Shown here: positions 6,932 through 15,019 of the stretch, piece after piece | Position numbering within the stretch: the stretch's first letter is position 1 | Layout: each line of letters opens with the position of its first letter | Origin: an uncultured Propionibacterium sp. | Lineage (GTDB): Bacteria; Actinomycetota; Actinomycetes; Propionibacteriales; Propionibacteriaceae | DNA length: 34,267 nt | Assembly (NCBI GenBank): GCA_937867175.1 | Contig: CALMKG010000161.1 | Coordinates: 1-34,267, forward strand | Direction of reading: 5' to 3' | Made by a program: the position numbers and the translations under genes | The notes under the pieces: model-generated | What the model was told of the DNA's origin: nothing | Seen by the model: the letters and a program-made list of their open reading frames with translations, nothing else | The model's database searches: none

Positions 6932-8278
6932 ATGGATCTGGGACCAGGCCTCGACGACTTGCCGCTCGATGAAGAGCCAGTCGACGACGTGTCCTCAATG
7001 GTGAGCTGGTTCGACCTGGTAGTTGCGCTGGTTCTGACCGTCTGTACCGCCTTCTGGGGCGATCTGCTCGGCCGGGGCCCGCTGCGCGACGACTACCTGG
7101 CGTCCGTGGTCACCTCCATCGGATTGGTCATGCCGCTGGCGCTGCGGCGCCGGAACCCGCTGATCATGACTGGGCTGATGACCGTCGCCGGGATGGCCCA
7201 GGCCTGGCTGGTCGCCACGCCCACCTGGGCGTTGATCGCGGTGCCGATCGCCTGCTATTCGGTGGCGCGTTGGGTGGCCGGATACAGCTCACGGCTGGTT
7301 GTGGTCTCCGGCGGGCTCGGCTCCATCGTCGGGCCACTGCGCTGGACCAGCATCGGCCCCGCCAAGTTGGACCACTCCCAACTGCTGTCGGGGGTTGCAC
7401 CGCTGATGGCGCTGTGTCTGGCTTGGGTGGTGATCCCCTACCTGCTGGGACGCCGCGACCGCGAGACAGCCATCGCCCGCCACGATCACGAGAAGGCAGC
7501 GCGGGAACGCTACCGGGCGGAACTGGCCAGACGCGACCAGCAGACGAGAGCGGCGGAGACCAGGGTGCGCAACGAGATCGCACGCGAGTTGCACGATGTG
7601 GTCGCCCACTCGCTGGGGGTCATCATCGTGCAGGCCAACGGCGGCAAGGCGCTGGCTCGCAAGCATCCGGAGGCAGCTGCCGAAGTCCTGGACACGATCT
7701 CCGAGACCGGACGCGAAGCCCTCGCCGAGATGCGCCGCATCGTCGGTGTGCTGCGGGCCGATCCCGACGCGCCGGATAGCGCCGAGTATCAGCCGGCCCC
7801 CGGTCTGGCCGACATCCCCGCCATGGTGGCGAAGGCAGGAGACCACGTCCAACTCTCGATCACCGGCGTCCAGCCAACAGTCAGCGCGGCGCTGGGGGTG
7901 ACGGTCTACCGGGTGGTGCAGGAGGGGCTGACCAACGTCCTCAAGCACGCCGGCCCACAGGCGCGCGCCACCGTGACACTCATCTACCAACCCAATCTCA
8001 TCAGCGTCGAGGTCGCCGACGACGGCCAATCCGGGGGCAGCAACGACCGGCAGGCCAACCCGCAAGTCGGCTCCGGCTACGGGTTGCAGGGTATGGCGGA
8101 GCGAGTGTCTGCTATGGGCGGCGAGATGACGGCCCATCCGCTCAGTGGTGGCGGCTGGGTGGTGCGGGCTGCGCTGCCGACAACCGGCACCACCTCCCAC
8201 AGCGGTCAGTTGATCGGCAAGAATGGTACCCAACACCAACCACGTGGCCCAGAACAGAAGGTGGTCGAAGATGACTGA
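6932..8278 (+). CDS. NarL/LytS-type sensor histidine kinase (HisKA_3)
   Basis: Membrane sensor kinase of 448 aa. An acidic N-terminal tail is followed by about five or six membrane helices between residues 25 and 172. A charged coiled-coil (about 178-212) leads to the HisKA_3 dimerisation domain with the phosphoacceptor in E-L-H221-D-V-V-A-H-S-L-G. The ATP-binding domain ends with D-D-G-Q-S-G-G and G-Y-G-L-Q-G-M-A-E-R-V, as in this family. Its stop overlaps the response-regulator start by 8 bases, so the two are coupled. The N-terminal membrane region has no periplasmic domain of note, which suggests sensing within or at the membrane. The stimulus is not predictable. Confidence 0.93.
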   Translation: MDLGPGLDDLPLDEEPVDDVSSMVSWFDLVVALVLTVCTAFWGDLLGRGPLRDDYLASVVTSIGLVMPLALRRRNPLIMTGLMTVAGMAQAWLVATPTWALIAVPIACYSVARWVAGYSSRLVVVSGGLGSIVGPLRWTSIGPAKLDHSQLLSGVAPLMALCLAWVVIPYLLGRRDRETAIARHDHEKAARERYRAELARRDQQTRAAETRVRNEIARELHDVVAHSLGVIIVQANGGKALARKHPEAAAEVLDTISETGREALAEMRRIVGVLRADPDAPDSAEYQPAPGLADIPAMVAKAGDHVQLSITGVQPTVSAALGVTVYRVVQEGLTNVLKHAGPQARATVTLIYQPNLISVEVADDGQSGGSNDRQANPQVGSGYGLQGMAERVSAMGGEMTAHPLSGGGWVVRAALPTTGTTSHSGQLIGKNGTQHQPRGPEQKVVEDD

Positions 8279-8930
8279 ACCCTTGACGGTCTTCCTCGCG
8301 GACGACCAGTCCCTGGTGCGCAGCGGGTTCCGGATGCTGATCGACGCCGAGGACGACATGGTGGTCGTCGGAGAGGCCACCAACGGACTTGGCGCGGTCA
8401 CCGCGCTGACCGCTCGTCCGGCCAACGTGGTGCTGATGGACATCCGGATGCCCGAGATGGACGGAGTGGAGGCCACCCGTCGCATCGTGGCCGCGGGCCT
8501 GCCCACCAAGGTGCTGGTGCTGACCACGTTCGATCTGGACGAGTACGTCTTCGCTGCGCTGAAGGCGGGGGCCTCCGGTTTCATGCTGAAGGATGCCCGG
8601 CCCGACGACCTGCTGAGCGCGATCCGTGCGGTCGCGGCTGGAGACGCGGTGGTGGCGCCCAGCGCCACCCGCAGGCTGCTGCAACAGGTGGTGCCGAAGC
8701 TGCCGGACGTGCCGGGACACGACAGCTCGCGTCTCGACGTGCTCACCGACCGCGAGCGGGAGGTGCTGGTCGAGATCGCCCGAGGCGCCACCAATTCGGA
8801 GATCGCCGCAAATCTCTTCATGGCCGAGGGCACGGTGAAGACCCACGTGGGACGCCTGCTCAGCAAGCTGAACGCCCGCGACCGGGTCGGCCTGGTGCTG
8901 ATCGCCTTCGAAACCGGCTTGGTCGACTGA
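8271..8930 (+). CDS. NarL/FixJ-family response regulator
   Basis: Cytosolic DNA-binding partner of the upstream kinase, 219 aa. The receiver domain (about 5-120) has the acidic pair D11-D12, phosphoacceptor D57 in L-M-D-I-R-M-P-E-M-D-G, T85/T86 and K107. A LuxR-type HTH occupies about 150-205 (L-T-D-R-E-R-E-V-L, N-S-E-I-A, G-T-V-K-T-H-V). ATG 8271 lies inside the end of the kinase gene (ATGACTGA) and is preceded by a purine-rich GAAGGTGG segment; the frame is open further upstream, but the receiver fold starts here. The target genes are not evident; the adjacent dehydrogenase has its own promoter-like box. Confidence 0.95.
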   Translation: MTEPLTVFLADDQSLVRSGFRMLIDAEDDMVVVGEATNGLGAVTALTARPANVVLMDIRMPEMDGVEATRRIVAAGLPTKVLVLTTFDLDEYVFAALKAGASGFMLKDARPDDLLSAIRAVAAGDAVVAPSATRRLLQQVVPKLPDVPGHDSSRLDVLTDREREVLVEIARGATNSEIAANLFMAEGTVKTHVGRLLSKLNARDRVGLVLIAFETGLVD

Positions 8931-8965
8931 ATCCTCGACGGTGGTGGTCGTGGGCCGGCCCCGAC

Positions 8966-8971
8966 TAGTCT
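8966..8971 (+). promoter_or_regulatory. -10 box for leaderless beta-hydroxyacid dehydrogenase mRNA
   Basis: TAGTCT lies at -12 to -7 of ATG 8978. There is no ribosome-binding site before the ATG, consistent with a leaderless transcript. Confidence 0.5.
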
Positions 8972-8977
8972 GATGCC

Positions 8978-9862
8978 ATGGCCGCTGAACACGTCGCACT
9001 TTTGGGTCCGGGGAAGATGGGGGCCCCGATGGGTCAGAACCTCATCAAGGCAGGTCATCTGCTGACCGTCTGGGCACGCCGCCCCGAATCGGCCGCCAGC
9101 CTGGTCGACGCGGGAGCGAGCTACCAACCGGTGCCCCGCGAACTGGCCTCCAACGACGTGATCATCGACATGCTGCAAGACCTCACCCAGCTCGAACCGC
9201 TGCTGACCGGCCCGGACGGCCTGCTGGCGGGGGTCACCGAGCCCACCCTGCTCGTGGTCAGCTCTACGGTGGCGCCGCAAGACGTGCGCACCTTGGCGGC
9301 CCGCGTCGACCGCGAGACCAACGGCCTGCTGAGCGTGGTGGACGCCCCGGTCAGTGGCGGCGAGGCCGGAGCCCAGAGCGGCACGCTGTCGATCATGGTC
9401 GGTGGCGACGAGGACGACGTCGCGCAAGCGATACCCGTGTTGCAGGCCTGCGGCACCCCGGTGCACTGCGGCCCGCTGGGTGCCGGCGAGGTGGTCAAGG
9501 CGTGCAACCAGATGGTCGTGGGCATCACCATGGCGGCCCTTGCGGAGGCGGCGCTCATCGCCGAGGGCGCCGGCGTCGACGTGGGGCTGATGTTCCAGAT
9601 GTTGTCGAAGGGCTGGGGCGCCAGCGCGGTCTTGAATGCCAAACACCGCAAGGTCATCGATCGAGACTATTCGAACACCGGTGCAGCGAAGTTCATGGTG
9701 AAAGACCTGAAGATCGCACTGTCGGAGGCTGCGCAGGCGTCCCGGACGCTGCCCCTCAGCACCGAAGCCCTGGCCATCTACCAAGGGCTCGTCGAGGCAG
9801 GTTTGGGCGACGATGACCTGGCTGTCGTCCACAAGTACCTTGCGGAACAGACTGCCGACTAA
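8978..9862 (+). CDS. NAD(P)-dependent beta-hydroxyacid dehydrogenase (HIBADH/GlxR family)
   Basis: Family members oxidise 3-hydroxyisobutyrate or reduce tartronate semialdehyde. The 294-aa protein has the N-terminal dinucleotide motif L-G-P-G-K-M-G near residue 10, the substrate loop D122-A-P-V-S-G-G-E-A-G-A-x-x-G-T-L, the catalytic-lysine segment G-A-G-E-V-V-K174-A-C-N, and the C-terminal K-D-L-K-I-A-L-S-E-A. In the second motif position the usual N-N pair is N-Q. Proline replaces the middle alanine or leucine of the Rossmann glycine loop (G-P-G), a small variation. It is convergent with the IclR gene (2-base gap) at the end of the sugar-acid locus, so a role in sugar-acid breakdown is an inference from position only. 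Confidence 0.9.
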   Translation: MAAEHVALLGPGKMGAPMGQNLIKAGHLLTVWARRPESAASLVDAGASYQPVPRELASNDVIIDMLQDLTQLEPLLTGPDGLLAGVTEPTLLVVSSTVAPQDVRTLAARVDRETNGLLSVVDAPVSGGEAGAQSGTLSIMVGGDEDDVAQAIPVLQACGTPVHCGPLGAGEVVKACNQMVVGITMAALAEAALIAEGAGVDVGLMFQMLSKGWGASAVLNAKHRKVIDRDYSNTGAAKFMVKDLKIALSEAAQASRTLPLSTEALAIYQGLVEAGLGDDDLAVVHKYLAEQTAD

Positions 9863-9864
9863 CG

Positions 9865-10659
9865 TCAGCGCAGCTCGTTGCCGGTTTGCAGGGCATCGCG
9901 GACGGCGCGCAGCTCGTCCAACGCCTGCCGACGCATCTTGGGCCGGGCTCGGTCGATCTGCAGTGAGGTGCTGATCGAGAAGTCCTGGGCGAACTTCCCC
10001 TCCCGGTGCACCAGCATGCCCAAGCCCAACACATTCGGGTGGGTCTCGCCCTCGTCGACGGCGAAGCCGTCAGCGCGAACACGTTCGATCTTGGCCATCA
10101 ATTCGGTCAGGCTCGACGTGGATTTCGGCGTCCACTTCGGGAAGGCGCTGTCGTCCGGATAGAGTTCGGCGAGTTCGTCATCGCTCAGTTGTGCGAGCAG
10201 GATCGTACCGGCCGCGGTGATGGCTGCAGGAAACCGGTCACCGACGCTGCCCGTGACCGGCAGCGGTGGACGTCCGGTATGCCGGGCTATGAAGGTGACG
10301 TCACGTCCCGCGAGCAGCCCGAGGTGGGCGATCTCGTCACGCAACATCGGCGAGGCAGCGAGTTGGCGCTTGAAGTCGCTGACCACGTCGATCCCGCGAA
10401 GGAAGCCGCCGGCAGGTCCCAGTACGCCGACATCAAGTTCGTAGGTGTTGTCAGTGCGGCTGACCAGGCCTGCTGCCTCGAGCGAAGTCATTATCGCCAG
10501 GGTCGACGACTTGGCCAACCCGAGCGCCGAAGCTATCTGCGTCAACGACCAGCCGTCTGGACGGCTGGCCACCAAATTTAGGATGGCCGCCGCGCGGGAG
10601 ACCGAGGGAGACCCACGCGGCGGCACCTTCACCAACGGTTGTTCGTTCACTGGAGTCAC
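9865..10659 (-). CDS. IclR-family transcriptional regulator
   Basis: Cytosolic regulator of 264 aa with an N-terminal winged helix-turn-helix (about 18-75: S-V-S-R-A-A-A-I-L-N-L-V, L-T-Q-I-A-S-A-L-G-L-A-K-S-S) and a C-terminal effector domain (about 90-260: F-P-A-A-I-T-A-A-G-T-I-L-L-A-Q-L, G-F-A-V-D-E-G-E). This order is standard for IclR. GTG 10659 is used; GTG 10650 is possible. The gene begins 30 bases after the IdnD-like gene on the same strand and is probably the last gene of the dct operon. IclR proteins commonly control neighbouring sugar-acid genes, and a palindrome over the dctP1 transcription start is a candidate site. Confidence 0.92.
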   Translation of the reverse strand: MTPVNEQPLVKVPPRGSPSVSRAAAILNLVASRPDGWSLTQIASALGLAKSSTLAIMTSLEAAGLVSRTDNTYELDVGVLGPAGGFLRGIDVVSDFKRQLAASPMLRDEIAHLGLLAGRDVTFIARHTGRPPLPVTGSVGDRFPAAITAAGTILLAQLSDDELAELYPDDSAFPKWTPKSTSSLTELMAKIERVRADGFAVDEGETHPNVLGLGMLVHREGKFAQDFSISTSLQIDRARPKMRRQALDELRAVRDALQTGNELR

Positions 10660-10689
10660 CAGACTGGTTGTCCGGGCCCAGCCTGGCAG

Positions 10690-11709
10690 CTAGGCCTGCG
10701 CTTCGCCGAGTGCCACCAGGACCTTGCCGGAGACTTGGGAGTCCTTGGCGATGGCAAATGCCTCAAGGGCTTGGTCGACGCCGATCACATGGGTGATCAC
10801 TTCGGCGACGTCAGGGGCCTCCGCAATCATCGCGATGGCCTCGTCCACCTCGTTGTCGAAGCGCATGGTGCCTACCCAGGTCAGCTCCTTCTGGCTGAGC
10901 GGGGCCAGCGCCACCGAGACCGGGGTGCCTGGGAACATGCCGATCTGGGCGATCCGGCCGCGCGGCTTCGCTGCCTGCAGGCAGGACGTCACCGCGGGAG
11001 CAGCCGCCGAGCACTCGAGGATCACATCATAGGCGTTCTCGGGCAGCTTGTCGTTGATGACGTTGATGACCTCGTCGGCACCGACCTTCTTGGCTCGCTC
11101 CAGCGGGCCGTCCAGCACGTCCGAACAGGTCAGGTGCGCGGCCCCACGCTGCTTCGCGGCGAAGCCGGCCAGCAGTCCGATCGGGCCGGAACCCGAGACG
11201 AGCACCTTGGCGCCGCTCAGGTCACCGATCATGTTGATGCCGTGCAGCACGACCCCGAGCGGCTCGACCAGCGCTGCCGTCCGGGTCGAGACCGACTCGG
11301 GCAGCAGGCGGATCATGTCACGGTTGACCAGCATGTACTCGGCCATCGCACCCTGGGTGTGCGGCCAGGTGGATGCACTACCCAGGTAGGAGCCGCCAGG
11401 ACGCAGGTGGCGCAGGTTCTCCATGCCCGGCTGATCCGGCCCGAAGGTGGCCGGATGCAGCGTGATCGGGGTGCCCGGCGCCCACTCGCCCTGCGGGTCC
11501 AGGTCGATGTGGCCCGACATTTCGTGGCCCGGGATCAACGGCTCACGGATGACGAAGGTGCCGTTGGCGCCGTTGAAGTAGTAGTGCAAGTCGGAACCAC
11601 AGATGCCGACATACTCGACGGCGATGCGTACTTGGCCCGGACCGGGCTCGGGAACCGGGACATCAGCGATCTCCAGGTCTTCCTTGCCTTTGATGTAGAC
11701 GGCTTTCAT
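10690..11709 (-). CDS. idnD: Zinc-dependent alcohol dehydrogenase, L-idonate 5-dehydrogenase-like
   Basis: Likely oxidises a sugar acid or polyol with NAD(P)+. The 339-aa MDR protein has G-I-C37-G-S-D-L-H-Y-Y, R-E-P-L-I-P-G-H61-E62 and V-E-P-L-G-V-V-L-H. C37, H61 and E62 are the expected catalytic zinc ligands, and the C-G-S-D-L-H-Y-Y plus R-E-P pattern is characteristic of the IdnD branch. The Rossmann loop is G-S-G-P-I-G. Oddly, the region that normally carries the four structural-zinc cysteines (about residues 85-105) has none. The downstream Y-L-G-S-A-S-T-W-P-H-T-Q-G-A still aligns with IdnD. It follows dctM by about 40 bases and precedes the IclR gene. Whether idonate is the true substrate is uncertain. 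Confidence 0.85.
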   Translation of the reverse strand: MKAVYIKGKEDLEIADVPVPEPGPGQVRIAVEYVGICGSDLHYYFNGANGTFVIREPLIPGHEMSGHIDLDPQGEWAPGTPITLHPATFGPDQPGMENLRHLRPGGSYLGSASTWPHTQGAMAEYMLVNRDMIRLLPESVSTRTAALVEPLGVVLHGINMIGDLSGAKVLVSGSGPIGLLAGFAAKQRGAAHLTCSDVLDGPLERAKKVGADEVINVINDKLPENAYDVILECSAAAPAVTSCLQAAKPRGRIAQIGMFPGTPVSVALAPLSQKELTWVGTMRFDNEVDEAIAMIAEAPDVAEVITHVIGVDQALEAFAIAKDSQVSGKVLVALGEAQA

Positions 11710-11749
11710 GACAACCAGATCCTCTCGGGTTCAGCGGACGGCCAAGTTG

Positions 11750-13081
11750 CTAGGCCCCATAGATGAGACCCGCCGCCCGCGGCAGGGCCAATGACAGTTC
11801 AGGCACGTACTGGATGACGAGCAGCATCAAGATCAGCGCGCCGAAGAACGGCATCAGCGGCCCGATGACCTCCTCGACCTTCTTGCCGGCCACTCGGGCA
11901 CCGACGAACAGCACCGGCGCCGACGGCGGGGAGATGACCGCGATACACATGTTGAAGATCATCATCATGCCCAGGTGCACCGGATGGATGCCGTACTGGA
12001 CGGCGATGGGCAGGAAGATCGGGGTGAAGATCAGCACTGCCGGGGTCGCGTCCAGCGGGATGCCGATGACCAGCAGGATCACCATCATGATCGCCAGGAA
12101 GACCACTGGCGAATCGGTGAACTCGGTCAGCCAGTTGCCGATCAGGTCGGGGATGCCCGAGAAGGTCATGGCGAAGCTCATGATCGACGACAGGCCGATC
12201 AGGAAGATCACCACGGAGCTGGTGCGGGTCGCCGACAGCAGAATCCGCGGCAGGTCCTTGATGCCGATGGTGCGGTAGATGAAGGACAGGACCAGTGCGT
12301 AGAGCACTGCCACCGCGGCACCTTCGGTCGGGGTGAAGAAGGCCGAGAACAGGCCCGGGATACCGACGATGCCGATGATGACGACCACGATCAGGCCGAG
12401 GCTCGGCAGAGCCCCCCACAGCGAGGCCAAGAACTCGCCCATCTTGGGGAAGCCTTTGCCCTTGAGCTCGGGACGCTTGCGGGCATAGAAGTAGACCAGC
12501 ACCATGCAGGTCAGGCCCCACAGAATGCCCGGGATGTACCCGGCGAGGAAGAGGGCGCCGACCGAGGCCTGCGAGACCAGGGCGTAGACGATGGTGGTGT
12601 TGGACGGCGGGATCAGCATGCCGGACGGGGCGGAGGCCACGTTGACGGCGGCGGCGAAGCCCATGTCGTAGCCGTCCTTCTGCTCTTCGGGAGCCATGAT
12701 CGCGCCGACTGCCGAGGCGCCGGCGAGCGCCGAACCGGAAATGGCACCGAACAACATGTTGGCCAGCACGTTGGTCTGGGCCAGCGCGCCCGGCATCGGG
12801 CCGGTCATCGCTTTGGCGAGCCCGATCAATCTGGACGCGATGCCACCTTGGTTCATGATGGCACCCGCTAGGACGAACAGTGGGATGGCCAGCAGCGCGA
12901 AGGAGTCGATGCCGTTGTAGATCTTCTGGGCGGAAGTGAAGATGCCCGAGTCATGCCCCATCAGGATGACCAGGCAGACTGCGGAGGGTAGGCCGATGGA
13001 GACCGACACCGAGACACCGATCGCCATCAGGCCGAACATGCCCACCACCAGGATGATGGCTACAAGTCCTGCTTCGTTCAT
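11750..13081 (-). CDS. dctM: TRAP transporter large permease (DctM)
   Basis: The large membrane subunit of a tripartite ATP-independent periplasmic transporter, which drives uptake with a sodium or proton gradient. It is 443 aa and almost wholly hydrophobic, with about 12 membrane segments. It has the family features A-L-L-A-I-P-L-F-V-L-A-G near residue 60, the A-A-V-N-V-A-S-A-P-S-G-M-L-I-P-P-S region, and a C-terminal C-I-A-V-I-S-P-P-S-A-P-V repeat-like motif. Its ATG lies 1 base after the dctQ stop. It pairs with DctQ and one or both of the nearby DctP lipoproteins. Confidence 0.95.
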   Translation of the reverse strand: MNEAGLVAIILVVGMFGLMAIGVSVSVSIGLPSAVCLVILMGHDSGIFTSAQKIYNGIDSFALLAIPLFVLAGAIMNQGGIASRLIGLAKAMTGPMPGALAQTNVLANMLFGAISGSALAGASAVGAIMAPEEQKDGYDMGFAAAVNVASAPSGMLIPPSNTTIVYALVSQASVGALFLAGYIPGILWGLTCMVLVYFYARKRPELKGKGFPKMGEFLASLWGALPSLGLIVVVIIGIVGIPGLFSAFFTPTEGAAVAVLYALVLSFIYRTIGIKDLPRILLSATRTSSVVIFLIGLSSIMSFAMTFSGIPDLIGNWLTEFTDSPVVFLAIMMVILLVIGIPLDATPAVLIFTPIFLPIAVQYGIHPVHLGMMMIFNMCIAVISPPSAPVLFVGARVAGKKVEEVIGPLMPFFGALILMLLVIQYVPELSLALPRAAGLIYGA

Positions 13082-13082
13082 G

Positions 13083-13613
13083 TCAGATGCCCTCTTCCTG
13101 CAGGGTGGAGATGTCGATGTCTTCCTCGTTGACGATCTTCACCTCTGAGGTCACCGCGTGGACGATGTGCAGGATGCAATAGATCGTGATGAGGGTGCCG
13201 CTGATCGGCAGGATCAGGTACAACATGCCTTGCTTGAAAGGCAACAACTCGACGGTCTGGTCCATCGCGGACGACGCCAGCTCCCCACCACCCCAGATCA
13301 TTACCCAGATCGCGAAGAAGGCCACGATGCTGTGGGCCAGCACCTCGAAGATCTTGACCACGAAGGCAGGGAACTTGCGGACCAGGAAGTCGATGGCCAC
13401 GTCGTCGTTCTCACCGATGACGTAGGCAGCCCCGATGATGCCCTGCCAGATGAAGATGACGCGGGCCATCGCCTCGGTCCAGGCATTGCCACCCACAGTG
13501 AATCGCGCCACGACCTGGAAGGTCACCAAGAGCACCAGCAGCGCGAAGAGAATGATGCAGAACCAGCGGAGGAGTACGTCTAGCGCACCCTGGAATGTCT
13601 TAAGGGCTTTCAT
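13083..13613 (-). CDS. dctQ: TRAP transporter small permease (DctQ)
   Basis: The small membrane subunit of the TRAP transporter, 176 aa with four hydrophobic helices (about 15-38, 52-68, 88-110, 125-150). The first helix is followed by V-V-A-R-F-T and then W-T-E-A-M-A-R-V-I-F-I-W, the usual DctQ motif around the conserved E-E/E-A pair. A polar acidic tail (E-E-D-I-D-I) closes the protein. It lies between dctP1 (119 bases upstream, separated by a strong hairpin) and dctM (1 base downstream). The hairpin suggests that permeases are expressed at a lower level than the binding protein. Confidence 0.93.
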   Translation of the reverse strand: MKALKTFQGALDVLLRWFCIILFALLVLLVTFQVVARFTVGGNAWTEAMARVIFIWQGIIGAAYVIGENDDVAIDFLVRKFPAFVVKIFEVLAHSIVAFFAIWVMIWGGGELASSAMDQTVELLPFKQGMLYLILPISGTLITIYCILHIVHAVTSEVKIVNEEDIDISTLQEEGI

Positions 13614-13682
13614 CTGAGCCTCTGTTTCATCATTGATCGTTTCGTTCTTCGGTGAACGTGTCGGCTTACGGCGTACCGTACC

Positions 13683-13715
13683 CCGGCTCCCGGGTCTTCC
13701 GCACCCGGGAGCCGG
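13683..13715 (-). terminator. 13-bp perfect hairpin between dctP1 and dctQ
   Basis: CCGGCTCCCGGGT (13683-13695) pairs perfectly with ACCCGGGAGCCGG (13703-13715) across a 7-base loop. There is no U-tract on the - strand. It follows the dctP1 stop and precedes dctQ, so it could act as a partial terminator or as a 3'-end stabiliser for the dctP1 message. Confidence 0.6.
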
Positions 13716-13716
13716 A

Positions 13717-13737
13717 GTCAGCTGTCAGCTGTCAGCC
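13717..13737. repeat. Three tandem 7-mers at the dctP1 stop codon
   Basis: GTCAGCT, GTCAGCT and GTCAGCC run head to tail. The dctP1 stop codon (reverse complement at 13732-13734) lies in the last unit, right beside the 13-bp hairpin. Confidence 0.8.
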
Positions 13738-14790
13738 GGCAGGATGCGCCGCGTTGGCTTCCTGGATCGCCGCGTAAAGGGTCTTGCGAACATCGTTCGC
13801 GTTGACCGTCTCATCGACGAGCGGCTGGACGCGCTCCTTGAAGGCGGCCGTGTCGACGTCATCGTTGAACTGCGCGCCGATCGACTTGGAGCTGTCGATC
13901 GATTTCTTGATGAAGTCCTGGAAGCCGTCGTCTGCCATCTTCTGGATCTCGGGCACCAGGTCGAGCAGAGCCTGGCGGTCTGCCTCCGGCATGGTGTTCA
14001 GGGCCTTGGAGCTGATCAGCAGGTAGTCCGGGATCATCAGGTGACGAGTGTAGGAGTAGAACTTGGCCACTTCGTCGTGCTTGAGTGCGTTGTAGACGGT
14101 CTCGTTGTTCTCGGCACCGTCGAGGACGCCGGTCTGCAGCGCGGAGTAGACGTCGCCCTGGCCCATCGGGGAGGCGACTGCGCCCATGAGCTCGATCATC
14201 CGAACCTGCGAGTCGGACTGCTGGACGCGGATCTTCATCCCGGTCAGGTCATCGGGGGTGCGAACCGCCTGCTTGCTGTTGTAGATGTTGCGCACACCGG
14301 CGAACAGCGCCGCAAGCACGGTGATGTTCTTCGACTCCTCAACAGACTTGAACAGGTCAGCGTTCAGTTCCGTGTCGCGGAAGATCTGATGTTGCGCATC
14401 GACCGAATCGAACATGTAGGGCAGGTTGTAGACGGCGAAGTCCTTGTTGAAGCCCTCCATCACCGGGCCGCCGACGTACATGAGTTCGACGGTGCCATTG
14501 GACAGATTCTGGATGACATCGGACTGGGTGCCCAACTGCTCGTTCGGGTAGACCTTGATGGAGTAACGACCGTCGGTCGCCTCCTCCAGCCTCTTGCCGA
14601 ACTCGACGCCCGCCTTGTACTGCGGGTGCTGGTCGGTTTGGTTGAAGGCCAGCTTGAACACGATCTGTTCGCCGCTGCCACCGTCGGTCGCCGGCGTACT
14701 GCCACTGGAAGAGCCGCCGCCACCACAGGCGGCCAGACCGAGCGATACCAGACCGACAACGCCGGTCAAAATCACCTTGGACAACTTCAT
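13732..14790 (-). CDS. dctP: TRAP transporter solute-binding lipoprotein DctP, copy 1
   Basis: Extracellular lipid-anchored solute receptor that delivers substrate to DctQM, 352 aa. The signal peptide ends in the lipobox L-A-A-C with Cys22, followed by a Gly/Ser-rich linker (23-40). The mature domain shows Y-P-N-E-Q-L-G at 81-87, the conserved arginine R188 in K-I-R-V-Q-Q-S that normally binds the substrate carboxylate, and T-G-V-L-D-G-A-E-N-N at 220-229. The V-Q-Q-S and G-A-E-N-N segments resemble uronate-type DctP receptors. ATG 14790 follows AAGGAGGT with 6-7 bases spacing. It is closely similar to copy 2 upstream and has its own promoter with an operator-like palindrome. The ligand is inferred to be a sugar acid. 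Confidence 0.95.
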   Translation of the reverse strand: MKLSKVILTGVVGLVSLGLAACGGGGSSSGSTPATDGGSGEQIVFKLAFNQTDQHPQYKAGVEFGKRLEEATDGRYSIKVYPNEQLGTQSDVIQNLSNGTVELMYVGGPVMEGFNKDFAVYNLPYMFDSVDAQHQIFRDTELNADLFKSVEESKNITVLAALFAGVRNIYNSKQAVRTPDDLTGMKIRVQQSDSQVRMIELMGAVASPMGQGDVYSALQTGVLDGAENNETVYNALKHDEVAKFYSYTRHLMIPDYLLISSKALNTMPEADRQALLDLVPEIQKMADDGFQDFIKKSIDSSKSIGAQFNDDVDTAAFKERVQPLVDETVNANDVRKTLYAAIQEANAAHPAG

Positions 14791-14889
14791 TGGTGTACCT
14801 CCTTGGTACTGAAACCCTCGGGCGGAAGTGCCCCGCGTCCCGCTGGCACAGACGCCTCGCCGGGACGCCGTCATCTCGACTCGTACGCC

Positions 14890-14910
14890 AAACTGAACGC
14901 CGTTCAGTTT
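14890..14910. promoter_or_regulatory. Perfect palindromic operator at the dctP1 transcription start
   Basis: AAACTGAACG (14890-14899) and CGTTCAGTTT (14901-14910) are perfect inverted 10-mers around a single C. The element lies about 3 to 23 bases downstream of the predicted start point (near 14913), a position expected for a repressor. The IclR protein of the same locus is a candidate. The short-spaced dyad would also suit a TetR-family protein, none of which is in the window. Confidence 0.75.
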
Positions 14911-14919
14911 GATGAAGCG

Positions 14920-14949
14920 AGTCTAGAAATTGCTGTGGGTGCCGGTCAA
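14920..14949 (-). promoter_or_regulatory. Sigma70-type promoter of dctP1
   Basis: On the - strand TTGACC (14949-14944) and TAGACT (14925-14920) are separated by 18 bases. Start near 14913 leaves a leader of about 120 bases to ATG 14790. The copy-2 promoter has the same two hexamers and the same spacer length. Confidence 0.75.
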
Positions 14950-14969
14950 GGAACCTTGGCAACCGAGCA

Positions 14970-14981
14970 ACAACGGTGACC
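14970..14981 (-). promoter_or_regulatory. Conserved upstream box of dctP1 promoter
   Basis: GGTCACCGTTGT on the - strand lies 20 bases upstream of the -35 box. The identical 12-mer occurs 21 bases upstream of the dctP2 -35 box (16277-16288), so it may be an activator site or a remnant of the promoter duplication. Confidence 0.5.
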
Positions 14982-15019
14982 AGATCGTGACTATGCCTTG
15001 ACTGCACGGGGGGCGCAAA

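Noticed and set aside
7289-9832. Very long open frame on the - strand opposite the kinase, regulator and dehydrogenase genes
   Set aside because: It is antisense to three genes with complete conserved motifs, and its protein is rich in Arg, Gly, His and Gln with no domain. This is the usual GC-rich shadow frame.
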